This document shows positions 1 to 4,606 of a DNA stretch of 5,203 nucleotides, piece after piece. Source of the DNA: Eubacteriales bacterium (lineage in GTDB: Bacteria > Bacillota > Clostridia > Peptostreptococcales > Anaerovoracaceae); NCBI GenBank assembly GCA_029098205.1, contig JAQXNW010000026.1:1-5203 (forward strand). The letters are read 5' to 3'. The first letter of the stretch is position 1. Each line of letters starts with the position of its first letter. The notes beneath the pieces were generated by a model, which did no database searches, had not been told where the DNA came from, and saw nothing but the letters and a program-made list of their open reading frames with translations. The position numbers and the translations under genes were made by a program.

Positions 1-225
1 CTCGATATCCGTCTCTTTAAGATAGCCAAGCAGATTTCTTCTCTTACCAACCATCTTAAGAAGTCCTCTTCTGGAATGATGATCCTTATGATGAGATGCC
101 AGATGCTCGTTCAGTTCATTGATTCTCTCTGTAAGAATAGCAATCTGAACCTCCGGAGAACCTGTATCTCCCTCTTTCGTCTGATACTCTTTAATAATTT
201 CGGCTTTCTTCTCTTTTGTAATCAT
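1..225 (-). CDS. rpsO: 30S ribosomal protein S15 (partial, C-terminus beyond window)
   Basis: S15 is a primary-binding protein of the 30S subunit; it binds the three-way junction of helices 20/21/22 of 16S rRNA and nucleates assembly of the platform. The 75 codons visible begin MITKEKKAEIIKEYQ and contain the family signatures GDTGSPEVQIA (residues 19-29), HHKDHHSRRGLL (45-56) and KRRNLLGYLK (61-70). The family is usually 87-89 residues, so only about the last 13 residues are missing, lost at the window edge rather than by mutation. The ATG start at 225 is preceded by AGGAG (238-234) with an 8-nt spacer. The gene has its own promoter and a structured leader, described separately. In related genomes pnp usually follows, outside this window. 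Identification is very secure. Confidence 0.98.
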   Translation of the reverse strand, partial: MITKEKKAEIIKEYQTKEGDTGSPEVQIAILTERINELNEHLASHHKDHHSRRGLLKMVGKRRNLLGYLKETDIE

Positions 226-231
226 AGTAAA

Positions 232-310
232 CTCTCCTAACATTTCATCTACATTCGCCCGTACCTGGAACAGCGCAGGAGACGCGCACGTCTACGAACG
301 GGTATGAAAC
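232..310 (-). promoter_or_regulatory. S15 autoregulatory leader RNA (three-way junction) upstream of rpsO
   Basis: The 5' UTR of rpsO can fold, on the minus-strand RNA, into an outer helix UUUCAU/AUGAAA (309-304 with 248-243), a junction-closing helix CCCGU/ACGGG (302-298 with 262-258), a hairpin AGACG-UGCG-CGUCU (293-280) and a second hairpin CCUG-CGCUGUUC-CAGG (279-264). The two hairpins abut with no linker. This gives a three-way junction resembling the S15 site in 16S rRNA. It is known that Firmicutes rpsO leaders use such a junction mimic so that free S15 represses its own mRNA. The Shine-Dalgarno (238-234) starts 4 nt after the outer helix, well placed for ribosome exclusion. The pairings are seen in the sequence; S15 binding is inferred from family knowledge and position. 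I have not scored the fold or compared it with a covariance model. Confidence 0.8.
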
Positions 311-323
311 TTAAAAACAATTT

Positions 324-352
324 ATTCTAACATGGATTCAAGCGCCTTACAA
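324..352 (-). promoter_or_regulatory. Vegetative promoter for rpsO with extended -10
   Basis: On the minus strand a -35 box TTGTAA (352-347) is followed by a 17-nt spacer and a -10 box TAGAAT (329-324), which is preceded by TGT, an extended -10 TGn motif. Matches to the sigma-A consensus are 4/6 and 5/6 with ideal spacing. Initiation would be expected around 316-318, giving a leader of roughly 92 nt that contains the whole three-way-junction RNA. The -35 lies only about 13 nt past the ribF stop codon and no terminator separates them, so rpsO is probably served both by this promoter and by read-through from the upstream operon. Confidence 0.8.
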
Positions 353-366
353 GACGAAAAGCGTCT
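352..366 (-). other. Short inverted repeat at the ribF stop codon, overlapping the rpsO -35 box
   Basis: The minus strand reads AGACG-CTTTT-CGTCT, a perfect 5-bp stem with a 5-nt loop. The first arm begins inside the ribF TAG stop and the second arm ends at the first base of the -35 box TTGTAA. No T-run follows (the next bases are TGTAAGGCG), so it does not qualify as an intrinsic terminator. The same arm pair recurs in the rpsO leader hairpin at 280-293. Confidence 0.4.
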
Positions 367-1312
367 ATTTTTCAACTTTCTCTTTTAACAAAGCTTCATG
401 AAATTCCTGTGCTTCCTTGCAGTCGCGGATAATCTGATCGGCTAAATCTTCCACACTGTCAAATTTCACTTCATCCCGCTGCTTTTTCAGAAATTCTACA
501 ATAATCCTTTTCCCGTAAAGTTCACGGTTAAAGTTGAAAATATGTGTCTCAACGTTCTTGTTATATTCGCCAATCGTCGGTTTCACACCGACATTCGTTA
601 CACTGGGGTACCGGACGCCGTTATACACGCAGTAGGTCGCATAGACCCCGTTCGGCGGCGTAACCATAGATTCATCAATCACAAGATTCGATGTCGGATA
701 GCCGATTTTACGGCCGATGCGGTTTCCGACAACAACTTCTCCTGCGATTTCATAATATCTTCCCATATACATTTTGCAGTGATCCACCTGGCCGGACGCG
801 ACCAGCGTACGGATCAGCGTGGAGCTTACGACATTTCCATGTATGATATACGGCGGCATCTCATGAACCGTAAATCCGAACTCTTCCCCCTGTTTTTTAA
901 GAAGCGCAGGGTCTCCGCCCGCGCGGTAGCCATAGGAAAAGTTAAAGCCGCAGAATAAGGATTTCGCCTTCATTTTATCGACCAGAAGATTCTTCACGAA
1001 ATCATCCGGCGAAAGTTTCATGATTTCTTCCGTAAAAGGAACTTCCACCATGATTTCCACGCCCAGCGATTCCATAATCTTCTCTTTCTCCGAGCGATAG
1101 AGAATATTCTTGACAGCCGGCTTATATTTCAGCAGATTTCTTGGATGTGTGGAAAATGTAAAAACAACCGGAATCAGTCCATTTTCATTCGCATATTTCA
1201 CATTTTCTGAAATCAGTTTCTGATGACCAAGATGAACTCCGTCGAAATTACCGAGAGCAACCGAAGTCGCTTCTGAAATTTCTGCTTCCTCCAATGTGTG
1301 ATAAATGACCAT
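365..1312 (-). CDS. ribF: Bifunctional riboflavin kinase / FAD synthetase
   Basis: RibF (RibC in Bacillus) phosphorylates riboflavin to FMN and then adenylylates FMN to FAD in the cytoplasm. The 315-residue length is typical. The N-terminal nucleotidyltransferase domain shows GNFDGVHLGH (residues 21-30), TFSTHP (52-57, where many homologues have TFxPHP), GFNFSYGYRAGGD (122-134) and VSSTLIR (162-168). The C-terminal riboflavin kinase domain shows GRKIGYPTSNL (200-210) with the PTxN Mg-ATP motif, TNVGVKPTIG (239-248) and VETHIFNF (254-261), in which E255 is the expected catalytic base. Both activities therefore look intact. The ATG at 1312 follows AAGGGGAG with a short spacer (5 nt from AGGGG). 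It lies 26 nt after truB, in the usual truB-ribF-rpsO order. Its FMN product is the likely cofactor of the EFR1 protein upstream in the same operon (inference). Confidence 0.97.
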   Translation of the reverse strand: MVIYHTLEEAEISEATSVALGNFDGVHLGHQKLISENVKYANENGLIPVVFTFSTHPRNLLKYKPAVKNILYRSEKEKIMESLGVEIMVEVPFTEEIMKLSPDDFVKNLLVDKMKAKSLFCGFNFSYGYRAGGDPALLKKQGEEFGFTVHEMPPYIIHGNVVSSTLIRTLVASGQVDHCKMYMGRYYEIAGEVVVGNRIGRKIGYPTSNLVIDESMVTPPNGVYATYCVYNGVRYPSVTNVGVKPTIGEYNKNVETHIFNFNRELYGKRIIVEFLKKQRDEVKFDSVEDLADQIIRDCKEAQEFHEALLKEKVEK

Positions 1313-1330
1313 TTTCTCCCCTTTTGAAAT

Positions 1331-1353
1331 GCCGCGGTTTATTTTTCCGCGGC
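1331..1353 (-). other. GC-rich hairpin enclosing the truB stop codon
   Basis: The minus strand reads GCCGCGG, a 9-nt loop AAAAATAAA, then CCGCGGC: a perfect 7-bp, all-G/C stem. The TAA stop of truB is in the loop and the hairpin ends 18 nt before the ribF ATG. It is followed by ATTTCAAAAGGGG, not a T-run, so it does not look like a terminator. An mRNA stability or processing element, or a modulator of truB-ribF coupling, is possible, but only the inverted repeat itself is directly seen. Confidence 0.5.
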
Positions 1354-2319
1354 TTCAGCGAAAGCCTCTTTGTCTTGAAATACTTTTGCCGGATGAAGAA
1401 CTCCGTCTTTAATTTCTCCGATCCCAAGAAATATTTTTTCGAAAAATACCGCGTAGCTTCTGGAATATTTTTCAGGAACAGGAATCGGCAGCGCTCTGCC
1501 TTGAAACTCCGGCGCTCTCTCTTCCATCTCCGGAGAAAAATTCAGCACCTTCCCGTTTAAGAAACTTTCCGCGCTGCCTTCGTCAAGGCGTGCCCGCCCC
1601 AGATGCGTCAGCACATCTTCCGGATGAAAAAGAACCGCATTTCGTTCCTCTTCATTCATTTCCTTTATTTCTGAAAGCGTCCGGGCATCGGAGATCCGAA
1701 ATATCCCGCTCCTCGTACGGACTAGAGAAGACATGGCCGCGCCCGTCCCAAGGTTTTTCCCTGCTTCCTCGCAGACTGTACGGACATACGTCCCGCGGCT
1801 GGAAACCATACGGAATTTTATCCGGCTGGCCAGCCCCTTTCCAAGATCCGTTTCCAGAATTTCAATCTCCCGGATTTGCACCGTCCGCGCTTTCCTCTCG
1901 ACCTCTTTCCCCTCTCTGGCATATTCATATAGCTTCCGGCCATTCACTTTCACAGCAGAGTACATAGGAGGGTACTGGGAAATCACGCCGACCTGCGCCT
2001 GAAGCGCACTGCGCACCGCATCTTCCCCGATTTGATTCACAAGATCCGCCGGACATTCCGTTAAAGGCTTTCCCCAAATATCACCTGTATCATATGTTCT
2101 TCCGAGCACCATTTCGGCGATGTACTCTTTCTGATCCGCGTCCAGATATTCAATGACACGCGTCGCTTTTCCAAGGCAGACAGGGAGAACACCGGTTGCC
2201 ATCGGATCCAGCGTCCCTGTATGGCCGATTTTCTTCTGACCAATAATCCTTCGAAGGCAGGACACAACATCGTGCGAGGTCATTCCTTCTTCTTTTCTTA
2301 TATTAAGAATTCCATCCAA
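1339..2319 (-). CDS. truB: tRNA pseudouridine(55) synthase TruB
   Basis: TruB isomerises U55 in the T-loop of elongator tRNAs to pseudouridine and also acts as a tRNA folding chaperone. From the TTG start at 2319 the protein is 326 residues and opens MDGILNIRKEEGMTSHDVV, matching the family N-terminus. The catalytic block GHTGTLDPMATGVLP (32-46) contains the nucleophile D38. Further family blocks are QYPPMYSAVKVNGRKLYEYAREG in two halves (QYPPMYSAVKV, then NGRKLYEYAREG), SSRGTYVRTVCEEAG, and a C-terminal PUA-like extension. The TTG is preferred because GGGAG (2330-2326) sits 6 nt upstream and homology begins there. An in-frame ATG at 2349 would add ten residues, MRKWKRRENR, that read through the nrnA tail and look non-homologous. 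With TTG the gene overlaps nrnA by 17 nt, suggesting translational coupling. Function is secure; the start is probable. Confidence 0.96.
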   Translation of the reverse strand: MDGILNIRKEEGMTSHDVVSCLRRIIGQKKIGHTGTLDPMATGVLPVCLGKATRVIEYLDADQKEYIAEMVLGRTYDTGDIWGKPLTECPADLVNQIGEDAVRSALQAQVGVISQYPPMYSAVKVNGRKLYEYAREGKEVERKARTVQIREIEILETDLGKGLASRIKFRMVSSRGTYVRTVCEEAGKNLGTGAAMSSLVRTRSGIFRISDARTLSEIKEMNEEERNAVLFHPEDVLTHLGRARLDEGSAESFLNGKVLNFSPEMEERAPEFQGRALPIPVPEKYSRSYAVFFEKIFLGIGEIKDGVLHPAKVFQDKEAFAEAAEK

Positions 2320-3319
2320 TCGATTCTCCCGCCTTTTCCATTTCCTCAAAAGCCTTTGAAAAATGCCGGACCGCAGCCTCGCGGACCAGCGGATACGCCT
2401 CTTTCATAGAGTGCTCGATCGTACAGCCCGCCGCCTTATCGTGGCCTCCTCCTCCGAAAAGTTCCGCGAAAACGCGGACGTTTGCTTCGTTTTTCGCACG
2501 GAACGATCCGTAGGTTTTACCATTCTCTTCTTTCAGCAGAACAGCAACTTCCACGCCTTTGATGCTTCGAAGCTCCGCTACGATTCCTTCTCCGTCATTC
2601 GGCACCGCTCCAGTTTTCTCGTACATTTCTTCCGTCAGGCAGCTCATGACGATTCTGCCATCCAGCAGAAATTCCATCCGCGAAACCGCCTCAGACTGGA
2701 GACGAAGCTTTTCCGGTTTCACACACTCATAAAGCGCATTGCTGACCGCATTCGGCCGGATGCCGAAGTCGCAGAGCCTGGCGCAGGAAAGGAAGGTTTC
2801 TTTCGTCGTATTGTTATACTGAAAATTACCGGTATCACTGGAAATCGCGGCGAAAAGAGCTTCTGCACTGCCTCTTTCCGGCGTGATTCCCATCACGTCA
2901 AAAAGCTTCAGAACAAGCTCTCCGGCCGCGCCGGCAGAAGGATCAATATAGTTGTATTCCCAGTCGGTATCTTTGATTTCGTGGTGGTCCACCGCGATCC
3001 TGATTTTCCCGCTGAGGAATTTATCCGCGACCCGGGGGAAGCGCGTTGTTTCGCTCGCATCCACAGCCAGGCAGACATCCGGTTTTTCAATAACCGAAGG
3101 ATCGTCGGTTGTAAGATCCCCTAACAAAAACCGGAGGTTGTCTGCTGTTTCCGAGTCATTAAAAAGGACCCAGCTTTTTTTCCCAAGACGGCGAAATTCC
3201 CGAACCAGCGCACAGCTGGAGCCAACCGCATCCGCGTCCATATTTAAATGTGTAAAAACAAGAATGGATTCCGCTTCGGAAAGCACCTTCCCGATTTCTT
3301 CCATGCGGCTGTTTTTCAT
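2303..3319 (-). CDS. nrnA: DHH/DHHA1 phosphoesterase, NrnA-type (nanoRNase / pAp phosphatase)
   Basis: NrnA-type enzymes are Mn-dependent; they degrade 2-5-nt RNAs and/or dephosphorylate 3'-phosphoadenosine 5'-phosphate in the cytoplasm. The 338-residue protein carries the DHH motifs in order: HLNMDADAVGSS (24-35), VDASETTR (86-93), the signature VDHH (110-113) and SDTGNFQY (161-168), then the DHHA1 domain ending in FGGGGHDKAAG (288-298). All metal-ligand positions expected of the family (H24, D28, D30, D87, D111-H113, D162) are present. Motif I reads NMDAD where NPDGD is more usual, and the substrate-binding RS pair before the GGGGH loop is RA (274-275). These are conservative oddities that do not suggest loss of function. 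The ATG at 3319 follows AGGAG (3333-3329). The position between rbfA and truB is the usual clostridial one. Substrate preference (nanoRNA versus pAp) cannot be told from sequence. Confidence 0.94.
   Translation of the reverse strand: MKNSRMEEIGKVLSEAESILVFTHLNMDADAVGSSCALVREFRRLGKKSWVLFNDSETADNLRFLLGDLTTDDPSVIEKPDVCLAVDASETTRFPRVADKFLSGKIRIAVDHHEIKDTDWEYNYIDPSAGAAGELVLKLFDVMGITPERGSAEALFAAISSDTGNFQYNNTTKETFLSCARLCDFGIRPNAVSNALYECVKPEKLRLQSEAVSRMEFLLDGRIVMSCLTEEMYEKTGAVPNDGEGIVAELRSIKGVEVAVLLKEENGKTYGSFRAKNEANVRVFAELFGGGGHDKAAGCTIEHSMKEAYPLVREAAVRHFSKAFEEMEKAGESIGWNS
2326..2330 (-). promoter_or_regulatory. Ribosome binding site that fixes the truB TTG start
   Basis: GGGAG on the minus strand lies 6 nt before the TTG at 2319, inside the last codons of nrnA. 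The alternative ATG at 2349 has no comparable purine block at the right distance. This site, with the position where TruB homology begins, decides the start chosen for truB. Confidence 0.65.
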
Positions 3320-3384
3320 TCGCCTTCTCTCCTTTTCAATCTGAATCTCCCTGAATTTTTAAAATCATTGTATAGCCGCCCCGG
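3320..3384 (-). other. rbfA-nrnA intergenic gap with the nrnA ribosome binding site
   Basis: This 65-nt gap holds the nrnA Shine-Dalgarno AAGGAGAG (3334-3327) with a 9-nt spacer from AGGAG. It also holds a 10-codon mini-ORF (3368-3336, MILKIQGDSD) whose TGA ends two bases before that Shine-Dalgarno. I see no convincing promoter or terminator here. The mini-ORF has no clear ribosome binding site of its own and is not called as a gene. Confidence 0.5.
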
Positions 3385-3750
3385 TTAAAGTCCGAGCCCG
3401 CGGATCACTGCGTCGATATGCTCCCCATACTCCATCGAGCGGTCAATCTTAAAAATCAGTTCCGGTGTCCTCCTGATGTGCATTTTCTTTCCGATTTCCT
3501 TTCGGATCCTGCCGGAAGCACTCTCAAGTCCTTCGACAGCATCCTCCTCTTTCTTTTTCTTTACATCCGGATCCTTGGATGTGTCCAGCACATCCAGATA
3601 TACCGTCGCGTAGCTTCCGTCTTTCGTTACTTCCACGTCGGTAATACTGATCATCGAATCGAGCCTCGGATCCTTCAGATCCTTCAGCATCATTTCACTG
3701 ATTAATTTCCGAATTTCCTCAGCAAGGCGTCCCTGTCTGTAATTCGCCAT
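3385..3750 (-). CDS. rbfA: 30S ribosome-binding factor RbfA
   Basis: RbfA is a small KH-fold assembly factor that binds immature 30S subunits near the 5' end of 16S rRNA (helix 1/helix 28 region) and is needed for late maturation and cold adaptation. At 121 residues it has normal length. The sequence shows the N-terminal helix with RLAEEIRKLISEMM (8-21), the family signature KDPRL (26-30), the beta strand SYATVYLDVLD (46-56), the KH-type kink ASG (78-80) in LESASGRIRKEIGKKM, and the closing block RTPELIFKIDRSMEYG (94-109). A charged, lysine-rich segment (KDPDVKKKKEED, 59-70) sits between the beta strand and the kinked helix and is probably surface exposed. The ATG at 3750 is preceded by GAGGA (3761-3757), which overlaps the TGA stop of the upstream EFR1 gene only 9 nt away, so the two genes are likely translationally coupled. 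Confidence 0.97.
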   Translation of the reverse strand: MANYRQGRLAEEIRKLISEMMLKDLKDPRLDSMISITDVEVTKDGSYATVYLDVLDTSKDPDVKKKKEEDAVEGLESASGRIRKEIGKKMHIRRTPELIFKIDRSMEYGEHIDAVIRGLGL

Positions 3751-3756
3751 TCAATT

Positions 3757-3761
3757 TCCTC
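3757..3761 (-). promoter_or_regulatory. rbfA ribosome binding site overlapping the upstream stop codon
   Basis: GAGGA on the minus strand lies 6 nt before the rbfA ATG. Its first two bases are the last two of the TGA stop of the EFR1 gene (3762-3760). A ribosome terminating on EFR1 would sit directly on this site, the classical arrangement for translational coupling. Confidence 0.75.
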
Positions 3762-4548
3762 ATTTCTGCTGTTCGTGCTTTTCCAGACCCTGCGTTGTCG
3801 AAAAGAGCGGGTGCACATAGCGGAACCGTTTCTTTGTTACGTTTCCATACTCAATGGCATGAAGCGGACAACGGTTGACGCATCCTGCGCATTTCTCGCA
3901 TTTCTCTTTTACCCAGACCGGTTTTCCATCACGCAGCTCAATCGCGTGATCCGGACAGTTTTCTGCACATACGCCGCATCCGATGCATTTTTCGGTGACC
4001 CGGAATTTGTTCGTGCCGCGCATTCTGTCATAGAGAGGATGCATGACCGAAGAGAGCAGGCGGCCGGAAAAAGAAGACTGGTACGGCATCCGATGATGAT
4101 ATTCAATCGAATCCAGAATATCCTTCATCCGGTCCTTCGAATGCTTGAGAATCATCAGCGCTTCTTCCCGAATCGGCGTTTTCAGATAAAAGATGCAGTT
4201 ATCCGGCATCACAAGATCATAAAACGCACGGACTCGTCCTCCGTTTCTGCAGTACTCTTTTTCAAACAGGCGGTCCGCACCGGCGCATCCGCCGCCGCAC
4301 GTCATTACCACGACCGTTTCCAGGCTGCCCGAAATTTTCACACTTTCCGTAAAAACACGGACGCACTCCGGCATTCCGGAGAAATAGACCGGAAAGACAA
4401 AGAAAATACGTTCATCTTCCGGAATCTCATATTGAAACCGTTTCTTTTCGAGAGCCTCCGGAATATAGACGAGCTCTCCTCCGAACCGTTTTTCTATTTC
4501 CTTTGCCGCAGCATAGGAATTTCCCGTTCCGCTGAACCAGAAAATCAT
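3760..4548 (-). CDS. EFR1 family ferredoxin: flavodoxin domain plus two [4Fe-4S] clusters
   Basis: This 262-residue cytoplasmic electron-transfer protein joins an N-terminal flavodoxin-like fold to a C-terminal bacterial ferredoxin domain. The N-terminus MIFWFSGTGNSYAAAK contains the FMN-phosphate loop SGTGNS (6-11). FVFPVYFSGMPE (50-61) and TCGGGCAGADRLFE (83-96) match the second and third flavin-contacting regions of the family. After a helical linker come two complete cluster motifs, CIGCGVCAENCP (188-199) and CEKCAGCVNRCP (217-228), each CxxCxxCxxxCP. It has no signal peptide or membrane segment. The ATG at 4548 is chosen because GGAG (4560-4557) lies 8 nt upstream and the family normally begins MIF(Y/W)FSGTGNS. 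An in-frame ATG at 4584 adds 12 residues without a ribosome binding site and runs through a strong hairpin. The redox partner is unknown; such genes are common in anaerobic Clostridia. Its place between infB and rbfA is unusual: other Firmicutes have nothing, or ylxP, there. Confidence 0.93.
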   Translation of the reverse strand: MIFWFSGTGNSYAAAKEIEKRFGGELVYIPEALEKKRFQYEIPEDERIFFVFPVYFSGMPECVRVFTESVKISGSLETVVVMTCGGGCAGADRLFEKEYCRNGGRVRAFYDLVMPDNCIFYLKTPIREEALMILKHSKDRMKDILDSIEYHHRMPYQSSFSGRLLSSVMHPLYDRMRGTNKFRVTEKCIGCGVCAENCPDHAIELRDGKPVWVKEKCEKCAGCVNRCPLHAIEYGNVTKKRFRYVHPLFSTTQGLEKHEQQK

Positions 4549-4556
4549 CCGTATCG

Positions 4557-4560
4557 CTCC
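4557..4560 (-). promoter_or_regulatory. Ribosome binding site that fixes the EFR1 gene start
   Basis: GGAG on the minus strand is 8 nt before the ATG at 4548. The alternative ATG at 4584 is preceded by TTTTGATATGA, with no Shine-Dalgarno, so the downstream start is preferred. Confidence 0.6.
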
Positions 4561-4565
4561 GATCT

Positions 4566-4580
4566 CCCGGCGGTGCCGGG
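4566..4580 (-). other. Very GC-rich hairpin in the infB-EFR1 gap
   Basis: The minus strand reads CCCGGC-ACC-GCCGGG, a perfect 6-bp all-G/C stem with a 3-nt loop. It lies 26 nt past the infB stop and 5 nt before the GGAG of the EFR1 gene. No T-run follows (the next bases are AGATCGGAG), so it is not a canonical terminator. It could protect or define an mRNA end, or modulate EFR1 translation; that is inference. Confidence 0.5.
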
Positions 4581-4606
4581 CCATTCATATCAAAATACCA
4601 AGTCGC

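Noticed and set aside
352..366. Intrinsic terminator after ribF
   Set aside because: The stem is only 5 bp and the T-run is in the loop, not after the stem; the region merges into the rpsO promoter.
542..958. 138-codon plus-strand open frame opposite ribF
   Set aside because: Shadow of ribF, whose motifs are all intact on the minus strand; no domain is recognisable in the antisense translation.
2363..3124. 253-codon plus-strand open frame opposite nrnA
   Set aside because: Shadow of nrnA. The translation is rich in F, R and H with no family motif, and there is no sensible ribosome binding site.
3336..3368. 10-codon mini-ORF (MILKIQGDSD) ending just before the nrnA ribosome binding site, as a leader peptide
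   Set aside because: It has no clear ribosome binding site of its own, no regulatory codon run and no attenuator structure nearby; it is short enough to be chance.
4549..4584. Upstream ATG (4584) as the EFR1 start
   Set aside because: The extra residues MARHRREIGAIR do not resemble the family N-terminus, no ribosome binding site precedes it, and the GC-rich hairpin would lie inside the coding sequence.
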